Assembly (NCBI GenBank): GCA_963853835.1
Contig: OY970823.1
Coordinates: 12,170,001-12,234,000 of the forward strand
Direction of reading: 5' to 3'
Origin: Calendula officinalis
Lineage: Eukaryota > Streptophyta > Magnoliopsida > Asterales > Asteraceae
Length of the DNA stretch: 64,000 nt
The position numbers and the translations under genes are program-made. How positions within the stretch are numbered: position 1 is the first letter of the stretch; each line of letters opens with the position of its first letter. The notes beneath the pieces were generated by a model. It made no database searches. It saw only the letters and a list, made by a program, of their open reading frames with translations, and was not told the origin of the DNA. Below, piece after piece: positions 11,217-22,250 of this stretch.

Positions 11217-14200
11217 TGTCACACCCCGCTAAAGCGGAAACACGAGATACAACAGCATAAGGTTTCATAGCATGAGGTAATAAACAACACCAACTACAAC
11301 ATTAATCAAAAGTAGTTCAAAAATTAAATTATTACAACCAAATTTGTTCCCAAAATTCACAATAGATAAAGTTGATGATAAAGGATTTTAAAATTTCTTG
11401 ATGTTGATGTCGTCACACAAAATGCACCTACATGCCAACACTTACTTGTTTATACCTGAAAAGCATGAGTTAAAAAGGTCAACTACAAAGAGTTGGTGAG
11501 TTCATAGGTTTTTGATGAACAAAAATTAAATTAGTATCCATAAGTTGTTATTGTGAAACTTTTGTTCACAAGACATTAAGTAACTGGTTGCTCAAATATA
11601 TTTTTAGCACAAGTGTAGAGTACGCTAGCAATTATCAGCCATGAGCCACTACCAAACCATTCAGACAACGATGCCCCTAATGTAACCAGTCCTACCTCAG
11701 CGGTGAGCAATTTCTCACATGTGTAGAACCCAACTTTTAATTTTAGGAAATGTGCACCCAAGGCCCGTCGACCTTAAGTGGGGATGTCCAAACCCTAATA
11801 GCGCTATCCACAAAACCGCAGGCCCCCGTTCGAGTTAATGGTAGTGTCACTAAATTTTAATTCCACGTTTCGGGGACTTACACTTTTTAACTCAAGCAAT
11901 TGCATTTTAGCATACATAACATAGTGCACAAACAATTTAATTCAACAACAACATTTTTCAATCATAGAGCAACCATTAAAACTTTATAACATGCTTTTCA
12001 CCCCAAAATATTTAAAAACAAAGTAAAAAGGGGCTATGATACTCACAGTGTGTAGCTGTATCCAACAATTTTCCGTTTGATGCTCAGTCCGACTTAAATC
12101 CTTCCTATATTAATGGAATTGAATATTAGGCTATGTCTAACCTTAGGGATAAAATATTATTTAGCTATTATAACTTCATAAAATCTTAGACTTTCTATAT
12201 ACAGTATTTAAGGTTTATTCTAAGAATTTTCGTAAGGAAAATAGTGAACTTATTGAGATGTACATTTTTATCAATTATAGTTATAAGTTTTTAATATTTA
12301 TAGTCCTTTCTGTAATATATTAGTTTATATATATAATCCTACTTACTTTATATATATAGATATGTTTAGTTTCACCTTTATTTATATGTTAATTTTTATC
12401 TTTCCTAAAAATGTATACTCATAAGTCTTATTCTCGTTGGTATGCACTTTATACTTATATGTTCATTTGAGTGTATATTTCTATTTTACATGTGTTATAT
12501 TATAATTAACTTGTATATTGTAAAATATTATACTTTATGTGCTACATAGTCCAATATTTCTTAAAAGTCACTTTTCTCACATCTAAAGCTAAATGTTTGT
12601 TGCTGTCCAGATTTTTAGTCCACTTCCACAAGTTATTTTAATATCATAACAAATGATTTAATTTACCAACTTTTTATATGTTATTATTTAGTGTCTTAGG
12701 GAACTTTTAGCATAACTTTCATTATTTTTGAAGTTGTATAACTATTTAAATTATATTTTATAAATGTATGTATCAGTAACTTCAAATCAGTTTGCACACT
12801 GATTTTGTTTGACCTATTTGGGGTATCAAATATTCGAGTTTTTCTTTATATTTTATGGGGTTTTAAAGCTAACTCATTGAACTAAAGTTTAGAGAAAGAA
12901 TCATTGCATTTGCATGCTTTATAAAGGAGTTATGATTACTTAAAGTTGCATGTAAAAATCTGCCAGCACTCTTTTCAATGCACACTTACCTTTGCATGTT
13001 TGGTTGGGAGGTCAAATCTTTATGTTTTTCGTTGAAACTAGCTGCATTTAAAAGATAACTCTTTAAATTAAATTCCAGAAGAAAAATCATGTATTTTAAA
13101 GGTTTTATGAAAGAGATATATCGGTTTAAATTCGAGTTTTATTCTGCTCAGCTAGTCTGTTTACACATCTAACTTGTGGGTAGGGTTTTATGGGTCAAAA
13201 CTCAATGTTTTTGCATGAAATTAAATGGGTTGGAAAGCTAAGACATAAAACTAACTTTGAGAAAAAGAATCATGTATTTTAAATGGTTAAAACTCAAGAT
13301 ATGGCCGAATTAAGTACATGCATGCAATCTGCCAGATTTCAAAAATAAAAGTTTTGAAGGTTTTAAGTGTTCTAGCCATTTCTTTACATCCAATGGTTTA
13401 AATCTTTGCTTTTAACACTTATTTAGGATCATGCAAGATTATTTTTAGATCAAAATCATATATTAATTTTTATAAACACATGCATGTCATCAAACATCTA
13501 AGATTTGTAAGAAAAGTTACATGCATGTACATCAAACTTTATGTTCTTGAGTTTTTTATGTATGGATCATGGATTACCACCTTCATTGGGTGTCTTGAAG
13601 ACAATGGTGTGTAATCTACCATCTAGACACCTAAGTGCCTTTCATGGATAGAAAAACTCAAGAAACATGGAGAAAGATGCAAGAAAAACATAAGAAAAGT
13701 GCAAGAAATACAAGGAAATCGACTTACATAAGAATGTTGAAAAACACAAAACTGGACAGCCTCTATGAAGATATATTTCGACTGACTTCCAGTTAAAGTT
13801 TGGGTGTTTTAAAGGTTAAATGTTGTAGAGGAAGTTGTTATGGTGATTTGGCAATTTGAATCACTAGATTTGGAGTTGTAGATCAAAAGTTATGAAGATT
13901 TTGGTGGAAGAATGTAAGTGTATGTGTGGAATCCGGATTTTAGAGATTGGAGAGAGTATTTTGAGTTTGCATGTGGGTTGTGTGGTTTAAATGAAGTAGA
14001 GGGATTGTTGTGGGAGTTTCCATGTATTCCTCATGATGACTAAGGATGAGTTAATAGAGTGTGTAAGTGGATGTGTAAGAGAGGTAAGGATGTTGCTTGT
14101 TTAAGAAAAGTCTTTGATTGATATGGGCATATAAGTAAAATCAAGAGGATGCATGTGGGGTGGGATATAAAATCTGCATTTTTACTATATTATTATTGTT

Positions 14201-14615
14201 ATTATTATTATTATTTTTATAGTATTTTGTATATTATATATGTATTTAAGTATTTGTTAGATATATGTCTAATAAAGGTTGTAAAATGATGTGTTAAATT
14301 AAGGTTATTTGCTCTAGTTTTTAGTTATGTTATCTTAAGTTAAAATTTACATTATTACATATAATTATATGTATTTTAACATTTATTGTTACTTTGATTG
14401 CGATTTAATATAAATTGTTGCACCTTGGAACTTTATAACACGACTAAAATGTTTATACGTCTTACTAGGGATTTCAAGCATGTTGTCAAGATACATATGA
14501 TAACTAACACTTTTATTATTATAATTTAACCATAATAGATTATGTTTACTTACTAAAATTCATATTACAGTATTTAGTAGCAAACTTGAAAACCTAGTTT
14601 TTCACGGATGTCACA
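11217..14615 (-). repeat. Long terminal repeat, 3' LTR of the element (left copy)
   Basis: This is a 3,399-bp direct repeat. On the plus strand it begins TGTCACACCCCG and ends GGATGTCACA, so in element sense it begins TGTGACATCC and ends GGGGTGTGACA, with the usual TG...CA termini. By eye it differs from the right LTR at two places: C at 11256 (T at 18212) and T at 13557 (G at 20513). A 61-codon open frame at 11576-11761 (minus strand) is present in both LTRs but resembles no known protein and is not called a gene. An inverted pair CCGCT/AGCGG lies at 11226-11237. Confidence 0.95.
12347..12360 (-). promoter_or_regulatory. Possible TATA box of the LTR promoter
   Basis: In element sense the sequence reads TCTATATATATAAA, about 2.26 kb into the LTR; the same site in the other LTR is 19303-19316. 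It is one of several AT-rich stretches, so the call is weak. If correct, transcription would start a little after it and leave an R-U5 part of roughly 1.1 kb. Confidence 0.2.
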
Positions 14616-14629
14616 ATCTCCCCTAGTTA
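14616..14629 (-). promoter_or_regulatory. Polypurine tract next to the 3' LTR
   Basis: In element sense this is TAACTAGGGGAGAT, directly before the LTR start TGTGACA. The purine core AGGGGAGA would prime plus-strand DNA synthesis. It follows ATTTCGGGACGAAATTTC, a stretch typical of the 3' end of plant Gypsy elements. Confidence 0.75.
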
Positions 14630-15077
14630 GAGAAATTTCGTCCCGAAATTTATTAATTGACATCCCTATTTTGCTCTTTAGAAATTTGGTTCGGTTGCTT
14701 TTGTTTCTGAAGAATAATTCCTTACAATGGTGATACATTTTGAAGCATTTTATCACTCATTTGGAATTCTATAGGTTTCATGTGACTATATGCACAACTC
14801 TTATGACGATCTCTTGTCTCCTTAAATCTATCCTTGGTAATTAAGATCTTGTTAGTAGCCTTTTGTACGATCTATGATTAGTTAGTTGTATATAGCCAAT
14901 TTCCAACAAATTAAGTGGCAAACGAAACTTATTCACATATTAAGTGTCATACGGAGCAAACTAATTTATAATGTGATAATTATTTTTATATAAGAACTCA
15001 ACTAGTGGAAGATGAGTATCCAACTTCATCTAATATCTATTGCACAAGCATGTAGCATATATTTATGAAATATTTTG

Positions 15078-15140
15078 AATTTTTTTTTAATTTTTTTTTT
15101 TAATTTTTTTTTATTTTTTTTTTTTTATTTTTTTTTTTTT
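15078..15140. repeat. T-rich low-complexity tract
   Basis: These are runs of 7-14 T separated by single A or AA, inside the LTR element interior. In element sense it is an A-rich tract. Confidence 0.85.
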
Positions 15141-15200
15141 ACGTTTCAAAGATTCAAGTCCTTAGATTCGTATGAACGACCCCTCATAATGCTCATACCC

Positions 15201-15204
<4 letters not shown>

Positions 15205-15267
<63 letters not shown>
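15205..15267. repeat. (TA)n microsatellite
   Basis: About 31 uninterrupted TA dinucleotides lie in the element interior. Such a tract is prone to length change and to assembly error. Confidence 0.93.
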
Positions 15268-15270
<3 letters not shown>

Positions 15271-16168
15271 TCCTTATTATTGCATTGGACACCATTTTGG
15301 TCTCATTTCACTTATTATTTACTTTATTGATTCTACTATGAAGATATTAATTTTAAAATAAACTTCTTTTATATATCGTATCTATCAGTGTCTACTATAA
15401 TTCGACTACATATTTAGCTATTTATTATTTCTCATGTATTTATATTTCATAACTATACTACATATGTATCATATCACTGCACATATACTCTAAAGTACCG
15501 ATAGTTGTTTTCAAATAATTAATTCTTGGTCTTAATTACTTTCGTGAATTATATCTTTCATATACCTTGATTATCCTTGTACCACAACTTATATATAAAA
15601 GATATAGATGCGATAGAGTTATTATATATTTTCACTTATTAATGTTCTAATCTTGTTCTTGATGCATATATTCATGTTCCACTCTCCTTTTTGAAAGTTT
15701 CGGCTCACTTCTTTACCAACATGTAGATATGGTCCTCCACTTACTTCATGAACTGACTTCAACTCACATATCATTTTTATCTTCTGCATAACTCTATTTA
15801 CTCATGAACTGGTTCATTAACTATTTGTTTATTATTCATTCTCGATAGTAATCCTCATTTCTTGAATGACAATTTTAAATTCTAACGGATATAAATTTGT
15901 TCTTGTCATCCTCATTATTTCTTTTTATAATGTCTTACTTGTCACTATCATTTCTTTCTTTAGTACACCTAATTCAAACTTCTTAAAATTACGTTATCAA
16001 TGAGTCTAACTCACTCATCTCTGTCATTCATTTATCAGGTTTTATATATCATTGGTATCAATAAATCTATACTTTTCATCCTTTTAATGTTAGGTCTTTA
16101 TATTTCTTTATTCCTTTGTGATTCCCGTGACCAATTATAGATCTCATTATTCATTAAAGTAGATTATT

Positions 16169-16172
16169 ATTA

Positions 16173-16203
<31 letters not shown>

Positions 16204-16205
16204 TT
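16169..16205. repeat. (TA)n microsatellite followed by a T run
   Basis: About 13 TA dinucleotides run directly into about 10 T in the element interior. Confidence 0.9.
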
Positions 16206-17236
16206 ACTAACCATGGTTAAAATAAAATTTATTAGCTGAATTTAAACCAAAATCATACTTCACATCCATGTTTCACTCAAATCTCGGGATAACTCATAAT
16301 TTTAAAGTATTTTTATTTATTTATAATTTATTTATTATTTATTTAATTTTTTTTTTTTTTTTTTAGTTAGTATTATCAAAATTTATATACTATTGTTCAT
16401 CTCACATATTATTGTAATTATTCTATTATATGATATGACACATCCTTAATACTTCTATTTTCTTAGCATTTACTTTATAAAAATTTTGCGAAACAATTAT
16501 TTATTTATTAATCCTCCTCCATGTATATAGTAAATTTTACGCTCATCGAATTTATTTCTCTTTTCATTTATTAGGCACTTTCACCTCCGCTAAATTCATA
16601 GTTTGACGTTAACCATTTGAATATTTACTTCATTTTCTTAATCTTGCATTATTATATATTTCTTCTTCCTACTCCTTCTTGAGTGATTTTGATGTCCTTA
16701 TAAACTTTATTATAAACGGGGTCATCGAACTTCATCACCATCATCATTATCCTTCTCATCGAAGGTCACTCAAAACTGATCACTAATCTAATTTCACATT
16801 ATTAGTCAAGTAAGTTTATCCTCCGGCCTTGACTTATCTTTATTTCTTTATGTTATTTTATTGACTTGGTTAACTATTAATCTTGCTTAATTTCAATCGG
16901 CCGCTTATTTTAATATTATAGATACTACTTGTATACAACTCTTTTATTCATCAATTCGTTCAATAATCAATGACTTTGATAACTCGATATTGTATCTTGT
17001 AATTATAAACACGTTGGCCAGACGTTTTTATGATCACATCATACAATATTTCCTTATCATTATCACTTCATACTTCCTTTCATTAAATATAATTATCTTC
17101 TTCAAATTCTTTTATAATTATAGATGATTTATCCTTCATTATGATGCCTTATTTTAACTAATGACATCTAATTCATTTACAATCAATGGATGTTATTATT
17201 TATTTATTTAAAATTTTATTTTATTTATTTATTTAG

Positions 17237-17260
17237 TTTTTTTTTTTTTTTTTTTTTTTT
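17237..17260. repeat. Homopolymer T tract (24 T)
   Basis: An uninterrupted run of 24 T lies in the element interior. In element sense it is a run of A, which could be the remnant tail of a small retro-insertion, but no flanking duplication was recognised. Confidence 0.85.
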
Positions 17261-18155
17261 GCAATTTTATTCTTACATGCACCTCTATCGTATACGTAAC
17301 ATATGCAATTCAGTGATCATATTAACGATTCTACTATATCCTACACTTATATTCTTTTATAAAGGATTATAGTATTTGTGATTCATGACGGAAGTACGTC
17401 CGATGTGTATATTAGTGACGACACATGGTGTCTGCTCTCATGCTTTATACGATGCTCCTAACATCACTTTCTTCGATATTACAATGCTTGCTCCTTAAAG
17501 TTAACTTTAATTTGTGAACCTATGGGAGTGAACTACATTATTGATGCACAAGGACATTCGCTAGTAGCTCTGTCGAAACTCACTTCTTATGCAGATACAT
17601 AGCTGCTCTCTATTGAGTGTCCACAATATTTATTGTTATATTATTGATAAACTTTTCAATTTGAGCCATTAGTTAGGCTAATAGAGTAAGATTACTTTCC
17701 TCTACAAGATAATTGTATCAATAACAGGAAAAAAAAAGTAATCATCTAAATTTTAGAGGTCTCTATGAGTATTTAATAACTACTCAAAGTACTTCATCAA
17801 AAGGATCATTTATCTCCCGAGAATTAGCAGTATTTTTCACCTCATGTGTACCATAACTAGTGGGTTATGACTTGATGTTAAACCAAAGTATTGAGGCTAA
17901 TCTTAGAATATAGGGTTTGTGCCACGTAAGATCTACCAAGTATTAAATGTGATAATAACTAACTTAATAGCTAATTGTGCAATTGTGAGTGCCTAGGGTA
18001 TGCAATGTTTATGCAAACACACACAAAATCATGCCTTCCAAGTTTAAACAAATTTTATTTTATTTTATTTTGGGAAACCTTTTTGAAAATTGTTTGAAAA
18101 GTTTTGGTTATAGTTTTAGGTTTCCATAAGAAAACCGGCATTCTCTATAACCTTA

Positions 18156-18168
18156 GGCTCTGATACCA
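18156..18168 (-). promoter_or_regulatory. Primer-binding site for initiator tRNA-Met
   Basis: In element sense it is TGGTATCAGAGCC, four bases inside the 5' LTR. It is complementary to the 3' end of plant initiator tRNA-Met, the common primer of plant LTR retrotransposons. Its position fixes the element's direction as minus. Confidence 0.9.
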
Positions 18169-18172
18169 AATC

Positions 18173-21100
18173 TGTCACACCCCGCTAAAGCGGAAACACG
18201 AGATACAACAGTATAAGGTTTCATAGCATGAGGTAATAAACAACACCAACTACAACATTAATCAAAAGTAGTTCAAAAATTAAATTATTACAACCAAATT
18301 TGTTCCCAAAATTCACAATAGATAAAGTTGATGATAAAGGATTTTAAAATTTCTTGATGTTGATGTCGTCACACAAAATGCACCTACATGCCAACACTTA
18401 CTTGTTTATACCTGAAAAGCATGAGTTAAAAAGGTCAACTACAAAGAGTTGGTGAGTTCATAGGTTTTTGATGAACAAAAATTAAATTAGTATCCATAAG
18501 TTGTTATTGTGAAACTTTTGTTCACAAGACATTAAGTAACTGGTTGCTCAAATATATTTTTAGCACAAGTGTAGAGTACGCTAGCAATTATCAGCCATGA
18601 GCCACTACCAAACCATTCAGACAACGATGCCCCTAATGTAACCAGTCCTACCTCAGCGGTGAGCAATTTCTCACATGTGTAGAACCCAACTTTTAATTTT
18701 AGGAAATGTGCACCCAAGGCCCGTCGACCTTAAGTGGGGATGTCCAAACCCTAATAGCGCTATCCACAAAACCGCAGGCCCCCGTTCGAGTTAATGGTAG
18801 TGTCACTAAATTTTAATTCCACGTTTCGGGGACTTACACTTTTTAACTCAAGCAATTGCATTTTAGCATACATAACATAGTGCACAAACAATTTAATTCA
18901 ACAACAACATTTTTCAATCATAGAGCAACCATTAAAACTTTATAACATGCTTTTCACCCCAAAATATTTAAAAACAAAGTAAAAAGGGGCTATGATACTC
19001 ACAGTGTGTAGCTGTATCCAACAATTTTCCGTTTGATGCTCAGTCCGACTTAAATCCTTCCTATATTAATGGAATTGAATATTAGGCTATGTCTAACCTT
19101 AGGGATAAAATATTATTTAGCTATTATAACTTCATAAAATCTTAGACTTTCTATATACAGTATTTAAGGTTTATTCTAAGAATTTTCGTAAGGAAAATAG
19201 TGAACTTATTGAGATGTACATTTTTATCAATTATAGTTATAAGTTTTTAATATTTATAGTCCTTTCTGTAATATATTAGTTTATATATATAATCCTACTT
19301 ACTTTATATATATAGATATGTTTAGTTTCACCTTTATTTATATGTTAATTTTTATCTTTCCTAAAAATGTATACTCATAAGTCTTATTCTCGTTGGTATG
19401 CACTTTATACTTATATGTTCATTTGAGTGTATATTTCTATTTTACATGTGTTATATTATAATTAACTTGTATATTGTAAAATATTATACTTTATGTGCTA
19501 CATAGTCCAATATTTCTTAAAAGTCACTTTTCTCACATCTAAAGCTAAATGTTTGTTGCTGTCCAGATTTTTAGTCCACTTCCACAAGTTATTTTAATAT
19601 CATAACAAATGATTTAATTTACCAACTTTTTATATGTTATTATTTAGTGTCTTAGGGAACTTTTAGCATAACTTTCATTATTTTTGAAGTTGTATAACTA
19701 TTTAAATTATATTTTATAAATGTATGTATCAGTAACTTCAAATCAGTTTGCACACTGATTTTGTTTGACCTATTTGGGGTATCAAATATTCGAGTTTTTC
19801 TTTATATTTTATGGGGTTTTAAAGCTAACTCATTGAACTAAAGTTTAGAGAAAGAATCATTGCATTTGCATGCTTTATAAAGGAGTTATGATTACTTAAA
19901 GTTGCATGTAAAAATCTGCCAGCACTCTTTTCAATGCACACTTACCTTTGCATGTTTGGTTGGGAGGTCAAATCTTTATGTTTTTCGTTGAAACTAGCTG
20001 CATTTAAAAGATAACTCTTTAAATTAAATTCCAGAAGAAAAATCATGTATTTTAAAGGTTTTATGAAAGAGATATATCGGTTTAAATTCGAGTTTTATTC
20101 TGCTCAGCTAGTCTGTTTACACATCTAACTTGTGGGTAGGGTTTTATGGGTCAAAACTCAATGTTTTTGCATGAAATTAAATGGGTTGGAAAGCTAAGAC
20201 ATAAAACTAACTTTGAGAAAAAGAATCATGTATTTTAAATGGTTAAAACTCAAGATATGGCCGAATTAAGTACATGCATGCAATCTGCCAGATTTCAAAA
20301 ATAAAAGTTTTGAAGGTTTTAAGTGTTCTAGCCATTTCTTTACATCCAATGGTTTAAATCTTTGCTTTTAACACTTATTTAGGATCATGCAAGATTATTT
20401 TTAGATCAAAATCATATATTAATTTTTATAAACACATGCATGTCATCAAACATCTAAGATTTGTAAGAAAAGTTACATGCATGTACATCAAACTTTATGT
20501 TCTTGAGTTTTTGATGTATGGATCATGGATTACCACCTTCATTGGGTGTCTTGAAGACAATGGTGTGTAATCTACCATCTAGACACCTAAGTGCCTTTCA
20601 TGGATAGAAAAACTCAAGAAACATGGAGAAAGATGCAAGAAAAACATAAGAAAAGTGCAAGAAATACAAGGAAATCGACTTACATAAGAATGTTGAAAAA
20701 CACAAAACTGGACAGCCTCTATGAAGATATATTTCGACTGACTTCCAGTTAAAGTTTGGGTGTTTTAAAGGTTAAATGTTGTAGAGGAAGTTGTTATGGT
20801 GATTTGGCAATTTGAATCACTAGATTTGGAGTTGTAGATCAAAAGTTATGAAGATTTTGGTGGAAGAATGTAAGTGTATGTGTGGAATCCGGATTTTAGA
20901 GATTGGAGAGAGTATTTTGAGTTTGCATGTGGGTTGTGTGGTTTAAATGAAGTAGAGGGATTGTTGTGGGAGTTTCCATGTATTCCTCATGATGACTAAG
21001 GATGAGTTAATAGAGTGTGTAAGTGGATGTGTAAGAGAGGTAAGGATGTTGCTTGTTTAAGAAAAGTCTTTGATTGATATGGGCATATAAGTAAAATCAA

Positions 21101-21571
21101 GAGGATGCATGTGGGGTGGGATATAAAATCTGCATTTTTACTATATTATTATTGTTATTATTATTATTATTTTTATAGTATTTTGTATATTATATATGTA
21201 TTTAAGTATTTGTTAGATATATGTCTAATAAAGGTTGTAAAATGATGTGTTAAATTAAGGTTATTTGCTCTAGTTTTTAGTTATGTTATCTTAAGTTAAA
21301 ATTTACATTATTACATATAATTATATGTATTTTAACATTTATTGTTACTTTGATTGCGATTTAATATAAATTGTTGCACCTTGGAACTTTATAACACGAC
21401 TAAAATGTTTATACGTCTTACTAGGGATTTCAAGCATGTTGTCAAGATACATATGATAACTAACACTTTTATTATTATAATTTAACCATAATAGATTATG
21501 TTTACTTACTAAAATTCATATTACAGTATTTAGTAGCAAACTTGAAAACCTAGTTTTTCACGGATGTCACA
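18173..21571 (-). repeat. Long terminal repeat, 5' LTR of the element (right copy)
   Basis: This is a direct repeat of 11217-14615 with the same length (3,399 bp) and the same termini. Only two differences from the other copy were found by eye. Because the LTRs of one element are identical at insertion, this indicates a recent insertion, on the order of tens of thousands of years with commonly used plant substitution rates (inference). Confidence 0.95.
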
Positions 21572-21576
21572 GGTAC
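21572..21576. repeat. Target-site duplication, right copy (GGTAC)
   Basis: This GGTAC directly follows the right LTR and matches 11212-11216. The satellite phase continues across it without gain or loss. Confidence 0.93.
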
Positions 21577-22250
21577 GAGTCAAGGACATCTAGTGGTTAT
21601 AATGGTTCACGGGCCATGGTTATGGGTTAATGGTTCAAGGCCCACCAGTATGAGTTATGGACATCTAATGGTTATAATAGTTCAAGGACCATGGTTATAG
21701 GTTATGGACACCTATTACTCGTGAAATGGATATCTATAGGCTATTGGACATGGTTAGTAGTTGTAATGGTTCAAGGGTCATCGATACAAGTTATGGACAT
21801 CAAATGGTTATAATGGTTCAAGGGCAATGATTATGGGTTATGGACACCTATTAGTTGTAAAATTGATATCTATAGGGTATTGGATATGGCTAGTAGATAT
21901 AATGGTTAAAGGGCCATCGGTATGAGATATGGACGTTTAGTGGTTATAATGGTTGAAGGGCCATGCGTATGGGTTATTGACACCTATTACTTGTAAAATA
22001 CGTATCTATAGGCTATTGGTCATGGCTACTAGTTATAAATGGTTCAAGGGCCATCGGTATGAGTAATGGACATCTAGTGGTAATAATGGTTCAAGGGCCT
22101 TGGTAATAGGTTATGGACACCTACTACTTGTAAAATGGATATCTATAGACTATTGGTCATGGCTAGTAGTTATAATGGTTCAAGCGCCATCGGTACGAGT
22201 TATGGACATCTAGTGGTCATAATGGTTCAAGGGCCATGGTTATGGGTTAT
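21577..22250. repeat. Satellite HOR unit 4, right part
   Basis: These are the remaining 674 bases of the unit that the LTR element split. Its last modules carry the variants of the end of half 1 (GGGCCTTGG, ACCTACTACTTG, TCTATAGAC) and not those of the end of half 2 (GGGCCCTGG, TATTTATAGAC), so exchange or conversion has affected this end. Confidence 0.85.

Larger units (their letters stand above)
14616..18172 (-). other. Non-coding interior of the LTR element
   Basis: These 3,557 bases lie between the LTRs. They are very rich in A+T, with long T runs, TA repeats and no credible coding frame on either strand. Only the extreme ends carry recognisable function: the primer-binding site at the right end and the purine tract at the left end. 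The element's coding genes have been lost or replaced. No second inserted element could be recognised inside. Confidence 0.75.
11217..21571 (-). mobile_element. Non-autonomous LTR retrotransposon (10,355 bp)
   Basis: Two direct repeats of 3,399 bp flank a 3,557-bp interior, and GGTAC is duplicated outside. A primer-binding site complementary to initiator tRNA-Met sits beside the right LTR on the minus strand, and a purine tract sits beside the left LTR. The element therefore runs from 21571 down to 11217. The interior has no gag, protease, reverse transcriptase or integrase frame longer than about 60 codons, so any movement needed proteins from a related autonomous element. The 3' end of the interior (ATTTCGGGACGAAATTTC then AACTAGGGGAGA in element sense) resembles the pol tail and purine tract of plant Ty3/Gypsy elements of the Tekay type; that clade assignment is inference. 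The design (long LTRs, non-coding interior) is that of a LARD. Confidence 0.92.

Noticed and set aside
11576..11761. 61-codon frame in both LTRs (minus strand; copy at 18532-18717)
   Set aside because: The two copies are identical because the LTRs are; no known domain, and it lies in the expected untranslated R-U5 part.
14574..14756. 60-codon minus-strand frame crossing the interior/LTR border
   Set aside because: It crosses the purine tract and LTR start and is not a gene. The KFRDEISL string may be a relic of the pol tail but is too short to call.
17190..17372. 60-codon frame rich in F, Y, I and L in the LTR element interior
   Set aside because: It is the translation of a T-rich tract with a 24-T run; low complexity, not a gene.
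18156..18168. Initiator tRNA-like sequence as a tRNA gene
   Set aside because: Only the 13 bases complementary to the tRNA 3' end are present, next to an LTR; it is a primer-binding site.
11217..21571. Two solo LTRs or a segmental duplication instead of one element
   Set aside because: The equal LTR lengths, primer site, purine tract and matching GGTAC on the outer flanks fit a single insertion.
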